A stretch of DNA of 64,000 nucleotides from CAVQCA01 sp963763115 (GTDB taxonomy: Bacteria; Pseudomonadota; Gammaproteobacteria; UBA9214). The notes under the pieces are model-generated. The model was not told the DNA's origin and searched no databases. It was given only the letters and a program-made list of their open reading frames with translations. Both the position numbers and the translations under genes were made by a program. Of the stretch, positions 16,618 to 26,160 are shown one piece after another; the stretch's first letter is position 1, and each line of letters starts with the position of its first letter. The stretch is from assembly GCA_963763115.1 (NCBI GenBank), contig CAVXNM010000030.1, positions 1-64,000 on the forward strand. Reading direction: 5' to 3'.

Positions 16618-18744
16618 ATGCAGCACGATGTGTACGACCTCGTCCTGCGCGGCGGTCTGGTGTTCGATGGGCGTGGCTCGCCACCCGTACACGCTGACGT
16701 TGCTGTGCGCGACGGCCGCATCGCCGCGATTGACCCTGGACTCGCCGACTCAGGGAAGCGCGAGGTTGATGCCCGTGACCGCTGGATTACACCAGGCTTT
16801 GTCGACATCCACACCCACTACGACGTCGAGCTGGAAGTCGCTCCCGGTCTATCCGAATCGGTGCGGCATGGAGTGACGTCGGTAGTAATCGGCAATTGCA
16901 GCCTGTCGCTGGCCGCTGGTCCCGCGGACAAACTGGCCGACGTGTTTCTGCGGGTGGAGACCATGCCGGCGCCATTGGTGCGTCGCTGGCTGCAGCATGC
17001 ACATACCTGGCAGACGCCTGCCGAGTACCTGGTCCATCTGCGCTCGCTACCACTCGGCCCCAATGTCGCCGCGCTGCTAGGTCACAGCGCACTGCGATTG
17101 GCAGTGATGGGACTGCGGCGCAGCCTGCACGAACATGCAACCGACGACGAGCTGGTGCGTATGCGCGAACTTGCCGAACAGGCGCTGGATGCCGGCTGCA
17201 TCGGCATCTCGGTCGATCTCGTACATTGGCATAAGGTGGCCGGCATATACGCCGGGCGCTCGGTGCCGTCCCACTACGCGGACGCACGCGAGGTGCGCAT
17301 GCTGGCTGATGTCTGCCGTGATCGCGACGCGGTTTTCCAGGCCACCCCCAATCCGCGCAATCCACTGACATTTCTGCTGATTCTGTCACTGGCCATCGGC
17401 CTCTTTCGCCCGCCCTTGCGCGCCACGGTACTGTCGGCGCTCGATATGAGCGATTACCCGCAACTATGGCGGCTCTTTCCAGCAGTAAGCTTCGTGATTA
17501 ACCGTCTGCTCGGCAGCAACCTGCGCTTCCAGACACTGACCGAACCGTTTGCGATTTACGGCGATGGCCCGATCACCCCCCTGTTCGAAGAGTTCGACAG
17601 CGGTGTTGAACTCAACAACTGCACCACACGCGAACAACGCCAGGCCTTGTGGACTGACCCACAATTTCGTCACCGCTTTCGTACTGACTGGCTGCGGCGC
17701 GAAGTCCGCACCTTCCATCGCGACCCCGCGCGGATGCATATCCTGGCTGCGCCGGATGCAACCTACCCCGGACGCACAGTTGAAGAGATCGCCCGCATGC
17801 GACAACAAGCCGGCGTCGATGCCCTGATCGATCTGCTCGCAAACTACGACACTGACCTGCGCTGGGTCACCGCCGGCGCCAACGAACGCCCTGCCGTGCG
17901 TGAGCGGCTGATGGCACATCCGCATATCCTGCCCGGCTTCACTGATGCAGGCGCACATGCGCACAACGTGGCCTTTTTCGACGGCGCACTGGCACTGCTG
18001 CGGCAGGCGGTACAAAGCGGTTTCATGTCGCCCGAGCGTGCTGTCGAGCGCGTCACCGGTGAGCCGGCACGCTGGTTCAACCTCGATGCCGGCGTGCTGC
18101 GCGCAGGAGCCAGCGCCGATCTAGTGGTGCTCGACCCCGCCGCGCTGCGAACGCCATCGCCCGCACCGGTCGAGATTCACGACCCACTGCTTGACCATGC
18201 CCCACGCCTGGTCAAGCGGGGCTCCGAGGCAGCAATCGTTGCCGTATACGTCAACGGGACCGAAGTCATATGTGCTGGCGAACCGACCACGGCACTTGGT
18301 ACCCGTGGCACAGGCCGCGTTCTGACACCGGTCGTCACGGCACAGGGCCGCGCCGCGGTGCTGGCGAGATACCGCAACCGGCTCGACAACTCCAACTACG
18401 ACCATCCGTTCACGGACTATTGGCAGATATTCGTATTCAAGCATCAGGACCGCGCCAACGTGCTACTGCATTGCCTCGCGGTACTGATGATGTACAGCGC
18501 GCTGCCGCTGGCGTTGCTGCTGAACTGGTGGTGGTTACTGCTGGTCCCTGCCTCGCAACTGACCGGTCTCGCAGGCCACCTGCTGTTCGAACGCTCACAT
18601 GTGGATACCCGCGACTTCCTGTTTACCTGGCGCGCGTCCCGTTGCCTGTCCCGGATGTTCTCGCGCGTGCTGACTGGCAGGTACTGGCGCGATGTGGATG
18701 CCGTGCAGGACCTCTACCGCCGTTTCGCTAAAGGTCATGCATGA
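16618..18744 (+). CDS. Amidohydrolase (D-aminoacylase type) fused to an Mpo1-like membrane domain (708 aa)
   Basis: Residues 1-590 match amidohydrolases of the N-acyl-D-amino-acid deacylase type: LRGGLVFDGRGSPP, then the metal motif FVDIHTHYD, and later the TDAGAHAHN segment with the catalytic Asp. Residues about 595-708 are a separate hydrophobic domain (WQIFVFKHQDRANVLLH) that matches the free-standing Mpo1/DUF962-like protein at 7716-8093. Such a fusion would place an amide hydrolase at a membrane lipid oxidase. ATG 16618 is chosen. The stop overlaps the next start (ATGA). Confidence 0.82.
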   Translation: MQHDVYDLVLRGGLVFDGRGSPPVHADVAVRDGRIAAIDPGLADSGKREVDARDRWITPGFVDIHTHYDVELEVAPGLSESVRHGVTSVVIGNCSLSLAAGPADKLADVFLRVETMPAPLVRRWLQHAHTWQTPAEYLVHLRSLPLGPNVAALLGHSALRLAVMGLRRSLHEHATDDELVRMRELAEQALDAGCIGISVDLVHWHKVAGIYAGRSVPSHYADAREVRMLADVCRDRDAVFQATPNPRNPLTFLLILSLAIGLFRPPLRATVLSALDMSDYPQLWRLFPAVSFVINRLLGSNLRFQTLTEPFAIYGDGPITPLFEEFDSGVELNNCTTREQRQALWTDPQFRHRFRTDWLRREVRTFHRDPARMHILAAPDATYPGRTVEEIARMRQQAGVDALIDLLANYDTDLRWVTAGANERPAVRERLMAHPHILPGFTDAGAHAHNVAFFDGALALLRQAVQSGFMSPERAVERVTGEPARWFNLDAGVLRAGASADLVVLDPAALRTPSPAPVEIHDPLLDHAPRLVKRGSEAAIVAVYVNGTEVICAGEPTTALGTRGTGRVLTPVVTAQGRAAVLARYRNRLDNSNYDHPFTDYWQIFVFKHQDRANVLLHCLAVLMMYSALPLALLLNWWWLLLVPASQLTGLAGHLLFERSHVDTRDFLFTWRASRCLSRMFSRVLTGRYWRDVDAVQDLYRRFAKGHA

Positions 18745-19400
18745 GTGTCATGCAGACATCATCGTTTCTGAAACTTCCGACCGTCACCCGCGCCAATCTG
18801 GTGCCTTGCCTGGTCGTCGGCTACCTCGTCTTCTGCCTCTTGTACCTGGGCAGCGCAGCCATGGCATTTCGCACACCCCGGGTGATCATGCCCACCGCGA
18901 TTGATCTCGCCGTGCCGTTTGTCGCCGTCTCGATCTGGATCTACCTGTCGCAGTTCCTGCTGCTTCCCTGGGCGCTGTTCTCGGCGCATGACGATGCGGC
19001 ACGCAGCCGCGCTTTCTATGCGATGCTGCTCGCCACCGCGTTGTCCGCACTGGTGTTCGTACTGTTTCCTACCTGTGTGCCGCGCCCCCCGGCTCCGACC
19101 GAAGGTCTGCTGGGGCTCACGTGGCAGGCCCTGCACCTGGCCGATACGCCGAACAACGCCTGTCCCTCGCTGCACGTTTCCCTGGCCGCACTTGCGGGCG
19201 CGCTTCTGTGGCAGCGCGAGCGATACCTGCTAGCCGTGGCCTGGCCCGCCTGTATCGCCGCATCGACGCTGACCACCCGTCAGCATGTCAGCTGGGACAT
19301 CGCAGGCGGTCTGCTAATCGCCGCACTGGCCTGGATACTCATCCCGAGACTCGTTACCTATGACCGCACGCTCCTCACTGATTGCGCCACAGGCCGTTGA
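18741..19400 (+). CDS. PAP2-superfamily phosphatase/phosphotransferase, membrane (219 aa)
   Basis: Five or so membrane helices carry the C-terminal PAP2 motifs: CPSLHVSLA (SxxH-type motif 2) and TTRQHVSWDIAGG (motif 3). The first motif (K-x6-RP) is not obvious. These enzymes act on lipid phosphates or transfer phospho-head groups at the membrane. Translationally coupled on both sides: ATGA with the amidohydrolase and a 41-nt overlap with the next gene. A lipid substrate fits the neighbours. Confidence 0.75.
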   Translation: MSVMQTSSFLKLPTVTRANLVPCLVVGYLVFCLLYLGSAAMAFRTPRVIMPTAIDLAVPFVAVSIWIYLSQFLLLPWALFSAHDDAARSRAFYAMLLATALSALVFVLFPTCVPRPPAPTEGLLGLTWQALHLADTPNNACPSLHVSLAALAGALLWQRERYLLAVAWPACIAASTLTTRQHVSWDIAGGLLIAALAWILIPRLVTYDRTLLTDCATGR

Positions 19401-20100
19401 AGTCAGCACGCTCGACGCGACCCAGCGCGAGTCGATGTACGCTCTGTATGAGCGCTATTACGATTCGGTTAGTCGCGAGCGGTTCTTCGCCGACCTTGCC
19501 GATAAATGTTATACGGTACTGCTGCATGACCAGGCCGGCACCTTGCAGGGCTTTTCGACACTGGCCGAGTACCAGCGTGAATTCGACGGCAGAGCTATCG
19601 GCGTACTCTTTTCCGGAGATACCGTAGTGGATGCGCAGCACTGGGGGCAGCAGGCCCTGGCATTTTCATGGTTGCGCCTGGCCGGCCGACTGAAGGCACG
19701 CAACCCGGAGCGACCGCTGTACTGGTTTCTGATCTCCAAAGGACACCGCACCTATCGCTTCCTCAGCGCCTTTGCGCACGAGTTCTGGCCGGCGTTTGAC
19801 CGGCCCACGCCGCCGCGGATGCAGGCACTGATGGATGATCTGGCCCGCGAGCGCTTTGGTGACGATTACGACACGGCGGCTGGTGTGATTCGCTTTGCCA
19901 AATCGCGCGGTCATCTACGCGCTCCATTCGCAACGGTGAACAAAGCGCACCGGTGGCTGCCGGAAGTAGAGTTTTTCCTGCAGCGCAATCCTGGCTATGC
20001 GCGCGGTGACGAGCTGGTGTGCCTGTGCGAGTTAGCGGCGGATAAACTGCGCCCACTGGGGCGACGTATTTTCTGCGCCGAGGCTGTCCGATCGACATGA
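19360..20100 (+). CDS. Unrecognised soluble protein, possibly GNAT-like (246 aa)
   Basis: I do not recognise the family with certainty. A strand-rich N-terminal half with FSTLAEYQREF and VLFSGDTVVD resembles the core of acyl-CoA-dependent acyltransferases (GNAT fold), followed by YWFLISKGHRTYRFLSAF. No signal peptide or membrane helix. It overlaps the PAP2 gene by 41 nt and the next Rieske gene by 4 nt (ATGA), so it clearly belongs to the operon. An acyl transfer step in the pathway is a guess from fold and context. Confidence 0.6.
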   Translation: MTARSSLIAPQAVEVSTLDATQRESMYALYERYYDSVSRERFFADLADKCYTVLLHDQAGTLQGFSTLAEYQREFDGRAIGVLFSGDTVVDAQHWGQQALAFSWLRLAGRLKARNPERPLYWFLISKGHRTYRFLSAFAHEFWPAFDRPTPPRMQALMDDLARERFGDDYDTAAGVIRFAKSRGHLRAPFATVNKAHRWLPEVEFFLQRNPGYARGDELVCLCELAADKLRPLGRRIFCAEAVRST

Positions 20101-21140
20101 GTGCGCAACTGTTCAATCATCCGACCGCAGTGGTCACCGGCTGGTACTGGCTATGCCGTGCCACGCAATTGCGGCGCGGACGCGTCATGGCGCTGCATCT
20201 GCTCGGGCGCGAGCTCGCCGTTTACCGTGGTGCTGACGGAAAGGTAGTGGCACTCGACGCCTATTGCGCCCACATGGGGGCACACCTGGCCGAGGGGCGC
20301 GTGGAAGGCAACGCCCTGCGCTGCTTTTTCCATCGCTGGCGCTACGAGGCCGATGGCCATTGTAGCGACATTCCGTGCCTGGACGGCAAACCGCCGGAGC
20401 GTGCCTGTGTGCGCGCCTGGCCCACCGCTGAAAAGCACGGCCTGATCTGGGTCTGGACCGGCGAGCAGGCATCTCAGGGCGTGCCGGAGCCGCCCGAGCT
20501 CACAGGCAGCGAATACGAATGCTACGTGGCCAACCGCTTCGAGAAAGGCTGCCACCCGAACGTGGTACTGATCAACGCCATTGACGAGCAGCACTTCCGC
20601 AGCGTGCATCGGCTGCCGGGCGAAATTCTACGCATGGAGCCGCAGGTACAGAGCGAAGCGAACATCGAATTCCGTAATACCGGCCGCGTCCCGGCACGGC
20701 ACTGGTTTGGACGCTTGATTGGCCGCTTCTACGCAGGCCCGCTCACTTACGCCCTGAGCTACTGGTACGGAAGTATGGGTTTTGTTACCTTCGGCCCCGA
20801 TTTTCTGCACCTGCATCTGATGTTTGCGCTGCGCAGGAGCGATGATGGCCGTGCGATCGGTCAGGCGGTTACCTTTGCAAGGCGGCGGCGCGGACCACTC
20901 GGCTGGCTGTTTAACCGCATCCTGTTGAGAATCACGGCACTGGCAGCGCGCTATTTCGCGCTCGGCGATACCCGGGTGTTCAACACCATACGCTTCCGGC
21001 TTGCAAATCCGATCGCCGCCGACCATGCGGTGCTGGCATTTATCGCGCATCTCGAGCAGCAGCCGCATGCCGGCTGGAATGAGCCGGAGCCTGCCCCTCC
21101 GGACCTGCCGCGGTTGCGGGTTGCGAATCGTGGAAAATGA
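20097..21140 (+). CDS. Rieske [2Fe-2S] non-heme iron oxygenase, second copy (347 aa)
   Basis: The Rieske motif is CAHMGA...CFFHRW (about residues 63-85), followed by the SDIPCLDG segment also found in the first Rieske protein (SNIPCGEK). The iron ligand region is NAIDEQHFRSVH. Length, motif order and C-terminal segments match the 366-aa protein at 6635-7735, so the two are paralogs or homologs brought together. Coupled to its neighbours (ATGA upstream; 4-bp gap downstream). It presumably oxidises an intermediate of the same pathway. Confidence 0.87.
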   Translation: MSAQLFNHPTAVVTGWYWLCRATQLRRGRVMALHLLGRELAVYRGADGKVVALDAYCAHMGAHLAEGRVEGNALRCFFHRWRYEADGHCSDIPCLDGKPPERACVRAWPTAEKHGLIWVWTGEQASQGVPEPPELTGSEYECYVANRFEKGCHPNVVLINAIDEQHFRSVHRLPGEILRMEPQVQSEANIEFRNTGRVPARHWFGRLIGRFYAGPLTYALSYWYGSMGFVTFGPDFLHLHLMFALRRSDDGRAIGQAVTFARRRRGPLGWLFNRILLRITALAARYFALGDTRVFNTIRFRLANPIAADHAVLAFIAHLEQQPHAGWNEPEPAPPDLPRLRVANRGK

Positions 21141-21144
21141 GTCG

Positions 21145-21966
21145 ATGCAAAGAACTGTGCTGGTAACCGGTTGTTCGTCAGGTTTCGGGCTTGGCATCGC
21201 GTGCGCGCTGCGCGACCGCGGCTGGCGGGTACTGGCAGGCGTGCGCGATCCGCAGCGCGCACCGGCTACGCTGGCGGGCTGCAAGGTGATACGGCTGGAT
21301 GTCGGCGACGCCGCGCAAATCGCGGCGACAGGCGCAGGGGTCGCGCGGCTGGATTGTCTGATCAACAATGCCGGCTACGCCCTTACCGGGCCGCTGGCGA
21401 CGCAGGACGCGCAGCAGATGAGAACACAGCTCGAGGTCAACCTGCTCGGTCCGGCACTGCTGATTCAGGCGCTGCTTCCGGCGCTTGGTCAGGCGCGCGG
21501 GCGCGTGATCAACGTTGGATCGATCGCCGGCGACGTGGGTCTGCCGCTCAATGCGCTCTACAGCGCATCGAAAGCGGCGCTGCACGCCATGGGTGATGCG
21601 CTGCGGCGGGAGCTGGCCGATCACGGCGTGCAGCTTGTTACCGTAGTCCCGGGCGGGTTTCGCACGCACTTCATGGCCAACATGGTATGGGGCACGCGCA
21701 TCGCAGAACCGGGAACTGTCGAGGCGCGCCAGCTCGACGGCTACCGGGCATTCCAGCAGCGGCTGGCCTCAAGCCCGGGCCGTGACCCCGATGTACTGGT
21801 GCAGGCGATCATGCAGTTGGCGGAGTGCATGCGTATGCCGCCGCGCGTGCGTGTCGGCAGCGACGCACAAATCGTACACCTGCTGCTGCGGTTACTTCCC
21901 GACCGCCTGGCTGACACGCTATTGACTCGGGTGTTTCGCAGGCAAATGCAGGCTGGCAAGCGATGA
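21145..21966 (+). CDS. Short-chain dehydrogenase/reductase (273 aa)
   Basis: Classical SDR signatures: TGCSSGFGLG for NAD(P) binding at the N-terminus, NNAG near residue 78, and the catalytic Ser with YSASK (about residues 130-146). ATG 21145 is used, 4 bp after the Rieske stop. SDRs oxidise hydroxyls or reduce ketones; here it could process a hydroxyl put on by the Rieske, diiron or fatty-acid-hydroxylase proteins. The stop overlaps the next start. Confidence 0.9.
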   Translation: MQRTVLVTGCSSGFGLGIACALRDRGWRVLAGVRDPQRAPATLAGCKVIRLDVGDAAQIAATGAGVARLDCLINNAGYALTGPLATQDAQQMRTQLEVNLLGPALLIQALLPALGQARGRVINVGSIAGDVGLPLNALYSASKAALHAMGDALRRELADHGVQLVTVVPGGFRTHFMANMVWGTRIAEPGTVEARQLDGYRAFQQRLASSPGRDPDVLVQAIMQLAECMRMPPRVRVGSDAQIVHLLLRLLPDRLADTLLTRVFRRQMQAGKR

Positions 21967-22835
21967 GCAAGCAACTCGAGATCCGACGTCTTGCCGCGCG
22001 CTTCTCACGGCGACCCCATGTACAGCCGGCGCCCGACGGAGCGACGCCCCTTTGGGAGGCTGGGACCTTCCAGCTCGACCATGTTCCAGCATTCCGCCAG
22101 GCCAGCGCCAGCACTAAGGAAGCGGTGCTGAGGGACTGTGCGCACAACGTGTTGGCCGAGGCATGGTGTATCGAGCAGCGAGGGATTACCTACTGCTCGG
22201 CGATGGCTCTGCAGACCGAGTCGAACGAGGAGCGCGATCTGTTTACCCGGATCGGCACCGACGAAACCCAGCATGCCGCATGGCTCGCTCCCTGGCTACT
22301 CCGGCCAACAGAGACCGATCCATTCAACCGTCTCATCGACGGGTTGCTCGAAGCGGGTACGCCGCAGTCGTTGTCGTTCCTGCTGCAGGTGGTGCTCGAA
22401 GGCTTCGGTATCACACACTACCGGTTCCTGGCGGCCGGCTGCCGTGACGCCGCACTGACGCAGACGTTGCGCCGCCTTGCGATTGACGAAGCGCTGCATC
22501 ACGCCGGCGGGTTACTGGTGTTTCAGCCGGACCGATTGACCGCAGCCGAGCGTCGCTTCCTTGCCGACGGAGCCCACGCATTCCTGCACATGATCCGCGT
22601 CGGTCCCCAGTCAGTGGTTGGTGCGCTGGCACAGCAGCTCGGCACCTCCACCATCGGAGAGCTGACCGGCATGTTCGCGGCTCTCGACAGCCAGGCGACC
22701 GGCGCCGTCAAGCTTGCGCGGCTGCGCAAGCTGATGGTTCAGCCCGGAATGACCTGGCTAGTGGAACAGCTCGACGCAGGCGGGACATTCGTGCCGTGTA
22801 CGCCGGATCAATGCGCCAGACAGTTCCTGAGCTAG
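21963..22835 (+). CDS. Ferritin-like diiron protein (290 aa)
   Basis: Two pairs of metal-ligand motifs are visible: AEAWCIEQ with DETQHAAW, and LEGFGITHY with DEALHHAG. This E...DExxH...E...DExxH pattern is that of the ferritin-like diiron superfamily. Size and helical content fit. Last gene of the plus-strand operon, coupled to the SDR gene by ATGA. It may be an oxygenase or an aldehyde-processing enzyme; the substrate is unknown. It differs in sequence from the AurF-like protein at 13220-14413. Confidence 0.65.
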   Translation: MSKQLEIRRLAARFSRRPHVQPAPDGATPLWEAGTFQLDHVPAFRQASASTKEAVLRDCAHNVLAEAWCIEQRGITYCSAMALQTESNEERDLFTRIGTDETQHAAWLAPWLLRPTETDPFNRLIDGLLEAGTPQSLSFLLQVVLEGFGITHYRFLAAGCRDAALTQTLRRLAIDEALHHAGGLLVFQPDRLTAAERRFLADGAHAFLHMIRVGPQSVVGALAQQLGTSTIGELTGMFAALDSQATGAVKLARLRKLMVQPGMTWLVEQLDAGGTFVPCTPDQCARQFLS

Positions 22836-22845
22836 TCCACCTCAT

Positions 22846-24372
22846 TCAGATGCCCGGCGCATCACCACCCAGGCCATCCAGAGCCGCCGATAAACGCGCG
22901 GCGCGATCGAGCGAGTGTAGAAGCGCCATATCTTTGATGTCGCCGGCCACCATGCCATCAGCAATCAGAAAGTCATGTACAACCCGGCGCGCATCCGCCA
23001 GCACGGTGAGCCGGGGCGCCGCCAGTTGACCCAGCACCCGCGCCTCACGGTAGCGGTGCCCGGCCTGCAGTTTCCTATCGAGTCGCTCCGGGAGACGGGG
23101 GTCGCGCCGGTCGGTGACCAGCCGGTAGCAGGGCGGTATTGTCGTGGCCACCGGAACCAGCAGACCGTAGGCGTCCGGCGCGAGGAGTGACCGCAGCGTG
23201 CCAGCGACCTGGTCTTCGTGCAGCTTCTCCCCGACCAGGTCACACACCGCATCGATGCGTCCGACAAACTCCAGCAGCGGCGTATCGCGCCAGCGCCCGG
23301 TCACTCGAACCCGGTCGCCGAGCCGGTAGCGCAGCAGCCCGCCCGCCTGGCTGATCAGCAGCGCGTATTCACGATCAGGACAGGCTTCGTGCAGCAGGCA
23401 TAGTGTGCCCTTGGCGTCCGCCAGCTCAATGAACACCTCGTCGACCATGGGCGCGCAGCCGCCTGCCTGGACCAGCGGCACCGTCACCGGCGCCTCCGTG
23501 GCCAACAAGCCCTTTCCCTGCATCAACGCATGCGGTAGCAGCCGTGCGAGCTGTTGCGCCGGTGCGGCCGCAGCCGCGGCGCTCCAGCAGGATACTAGCG
23601 CCAGCCGCGGCCACAGTTGCGGCCAGGGGATTGGATCACTATCAAGCAGTCGACGGCGCCCGACCGGCAGCTCAGAAACCAGATGTTCACGGCGCGCCTC
23701 TATGTGCTCGAGCAGCACCAGCAGGTAGGTCGGGCTCCAGATCGAGATGATCTCGAGGTCGGCGCAGCGAAGCAGTGCCCGCGCCAGCGCATCGCGGAAG
23801 TTCAGCGGGTCAGCCTGCATGCTGCGTCGGTCGGGTGCCACCAGAAACGGTGCGAACAGCAACCGCAACGGACCGACCAGGTAATCGGCGTCGTGCCTCC
23901 CCTCGGTTCGAGGGCTCATCCGCGGCGAAATGCTGATGAATACCCGTCCCGAGCGAGGACGCAGCACCTGCCCCAGCAGATCGTGTGCCCAGATAGCGAA
24001 CAGACTGCGGAACGAATCGAGTAGCGGGTCGTTGTAAGGGATCAGCTTGTTTAATCCACCGCTACCGGAGGTCGGCTCGAAGCGACATATGCGACCAGGG
24101 GTCAGGACGTCATGCTCGCCCGTCCGGGCGCGGACAATCCACGGTATTAAGGTAGCATAATCTACCGATGGCAGTTTCGCCCGAAATGCGTCCACATCGT
24201 CTTCCGGGCGCAGGCCGAACTGCCGGGCATACTCGGTCGCGGCTGCAGGCTGAACGAGTCGGGCCAGAGTGCGCCGCTGCGCGTTTTCGCAATTGGCGAG
24301 GGCTGCGGCGAATCGGGTAGCGCGTGGCGTACTCCATGCACGCAGCAGCGCCGCACCCAGGGCGCCGATCAC
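22846..24372 (-). CDS. GH3-family acyl-adenylate/amide-forming enzyme (508 aa)
   Basis: The protein has the GH3 layout: an N-terminal segment ending in SVDYATLIPWIV, the ATP-binding FEPTSGSGGLNKLIPYN (as in TSGTTG loops), VFISISPRMSPRTEG, and a C-terminal YRLGDRVRVTGRW followed by LEFVGRIDAVCDLVGEKL. GH3 enzymes adenylate a carboxylic acid and couple it to an amine, usually an amino acid. The start is GTG 24372, overlapping the previous stop (GTGA). It ends 10 bp from the convergent plus-strand operon. The likely acyl-amide-forming step of the cluster. Confidence 0.82.
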   Translation of the reverse strand: MIGALGAALLRAWSTPRATRFAAALANCENAQRRTLARLVQPAAATEYARQFGLRPEDDVDAFRAKLPSVDYATLIPWIVRARTGEHDVLTPGRICRFEPTSGSGGLNKLIPYNDPLLDSFRSLFAIWAHDLLGQVLRPRSGRVFISISPRMSPRTEGRHDADYLVGPLRLLFAPFLVAPDRRSMQADPLNFRDALARALLRCADLEIISIWSPTYLLVLLEHIEARREHLVSELPVGRRRLLDSDPIPWPQLWPRLALVSCWSAAAAAAPAQQLARLLPHALMQGKGLLATEAPVTVPLVQAGGCAPMVDEVFIELADAKGTLCLLHEACPDREYALLISQAGGLLRYRLGDRVRVTGRWRDTPLLEFVGRIDAVCDLVGEKLHEDQVAGTLRSLLAPDAYGLLVPVATTIPPCYRLVTDRRDPRLPERLDRKLQAGHRYREARVLGQLAAPRLTVLADARRVVHDFLIADGMVAGDIKDMALLHSLDRAARLSAALDGLGGDAPGI

Positions 24373-24983
24373 GCGCGCACGCGCCGGCCAACGCCGACGT
24401 CGGTCAATGGGGGCAGTGCCACACCGGCTGTGATCGACACGCCGGGACCGAGCCGAGAACCGGCTCCGAGTTGAACACCCTGGCCGATGCGAATGCGGCG
24501 CACATACAATATCAATCCGCCACTGCGCGGCTGTACCAGGTGCGCGTAACACGCCGAGCGGTGACCAAAGATCACGCCGTCGCCGACCTCGAGCAGGCTG
24601 CGGTCGCTTATATCGACTCGAGGTGTCCAGTGCACGCCGCGGCCGATGCGGCTGCCCCATAGCCGCAGCCACGCGCTATAGCCGCCCGGGATCAAGCGCA
24701 GCGACGCTTCAATCGCGGGGAACGCTGTATACATCAGTTGAAACTGATGAGCACCCCACCAGTGCACGTAGCCCGGCGCATCGAGTCGGGTCCTCCCTTC
24801 CGCCAAGGGCCAGGCGATCTGATGCAGGCGAAAACACGCTACCGGCAGTAGGTAAACAGTTGCGAGCCAGAGCAACGCCCTCAGCACAGACGTCGGCGCG
24901 TTGATCCAGGATGCGAACGTCAGCAACACCAGGAGCAGCCACGCGGCCGGGAACAGCGTAAACAGCCTGGCACGCAGGGTCAT
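24369..24983 (-). CDS. Membrane-anchored hexapeptide-repeat acyltransferase (204 aa)
   Basis: Residues about 8-60 contain two hydrophobic helices. From about residue 108 the sequence shows the [LIV]-G-x-x-x-x periodicity of a left-handed beta helix (GSRIGRGVHW, LLEVGDGVIF, IRIGQGVQLGAGSRLGPGVS). This is typical of acetyl- and acyltransferases. It overlaps both the upstream Rieske gene (ATGA) and the downstream GH3 gene (GTGA). A role in acylating the product at the membrane is inferred. Confidence 0.7.
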   Translation of the reverse strand: MTLRARLFTLFPAAWLLLVLLTFASWINAPTSVLRALLWLATVYLLPVACFRLHQIAWPLAEGRTRLDAPGYVHWWGAHQFQLMYTAFPAIEASLRLIPGGYSAWLRLWGSRIGRGVHWTPRVDISDRSLLEVGDGVIFGHRSACYAHLVQPRSGGLILYVRRIRIGQGVQLGAGSRLGPGVSITAGVALPPLTDVGVGRRVRA

Positions 24984-26002
24984 ACGTAGAACTCGATCTC
25001 ACGCGACAGCGGTGGCAGGGCGTACGGGTCTTCGCCGCGCACGATCGCCTCGCGCAGTGATTCGACACAGCGGTGGATGATATCCGACGGGGTATCGCGG
25101 AAATCGGCCCCGTAGCACCGGATATTCTCCATCTGTGCAGCGAGAATCATCACATCCTGGTCGATCACGCGCCGGCCGTACCAGCGCACAAACGGGCGTG
25201 CCAGGTCATTGAATAGGCCGAAGTTATAGGTGAGGTCGGTGTACACGAGGGTGTCACCGCCGTCGTCGGCTCCGGCAGGCACCGACTGGGATGTAATGAT
25301 AAAGGTACGCGCGTCAATCTCGTATGTCACGCAGGTGACGTTCGGCACCAGGAAGCTGTCAGTGTGCCTGATCTCGGCGCCGCGCGGATTCAGGAACCAG
25401 CGCCAGGTGCCGAGATTGGCGCGCTCGTTGCGATAACTGACATGCACGGCACCGTCGGCACGCGTTACGGCGGCGACGATGCGTTCGCCTTTTGGCGAGC
25501 GGAATATCCCAGTGTGTACGAATGCGGTGTGAGGAACGTCGATGAAATTCTCGACACAGTTGGTGACCGTATTTGTGAAGCGGTTACACAGCCGTATGTG
25601 GCGCCAGCCGCGCTCGCCGTAGTGGCGCATGCGCCATGGCGTAATATTGTGCGATCCGTTGTGGCTTAAACGCACGTACACATAACCATCCAACTCGCAT
25701 ACATCGAACGGCGGCAGGTGGTGACCGTAGTCGGTCGCCGGCGGTTGTGACGGTATGTGAGTCACGCGCCCGCTTGCGTCGTAGCGCCAGCCATGATAAG
25801 AGCAGATCAGCTCGCCGTTGTGAACGCAGCCCTTAGAGAGCGGCGCATTGCGATGCAGGCAGCGGTCCGGCAGTCCTGCCGCTCGCCCATCGGTGTCGCG
25901 AAAAACCGCGAGCCGCTCACCGAGCACGCGACGCGCCAGCACGCAGTCCTCGCGCAATTCGGTACTTTCGGCCAAGACGTACCAGAAGTCTTTGAATTGC
26001 AT
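24980..26002 (-). CDS. Rieske [2Fe-2S] oxygenase, VanA/phenylpropionate-dioxygenase type (340 aa)
   Basis: The Rieske motif CLHRNAP...CSYHGWRYD is near residues 48-72, and the mononuclear iron site appears as NCVENFIDVPHTAFVH (D-x-x-H-x4-H). This protein is of the VanA-like group and clearly different from the other two Rieske proteins. First gene of the three-gene minus-strand operon with the hexapeptide acyltransferase and GH3 enzyme. It would need a ferredoxin or reductase; the ferredoxin at 12927 is the only obvious donor. Confidence 0.9.
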   Translation of the reverse strand: MQFKDFWYVLAESTELREDCVLARRVLGERLAVFRDTDGRAAGLPDRCLHRNAPLSKGCVHNGELICSYHGWRYDASGRVTHIPSQPPATDYGHHLPPFDVCELDGYVYVRLSHNGSHNITPWRMRHYGERGWRHIRLCNRFTNTVTNCVENFIDVPHTAFVHTGIFRSPKGERIVAAVTRADGAVHVSYRNERANLGTWRWFLNPRGAEIRHTDSFLVPNVTCVTYEIDARTFIITSQSVPAGADDGGDTLVYTDLTYNFGLFNDLARPFVRWYGRRVIDQDVMILAAQMENIRCYGADFRDTPSDIIHRCVESLREAIVRGEDPYALPPLSREIEFYV

Positions 26003-26160
26003 TCCGTCGGGTTACCTGTTCGCCTCGGTGGTCACAATGACAGGAAGCCGTGTAGATTGTGGGACGATAGCCTGGTAGGGTCGAATTAGTAATTTTCACC
26101 TAAAATCGACGACTTGGACAGACTTGCTCCTGATGGCTAGCCTCCCTCCCCTGCTCCGCC

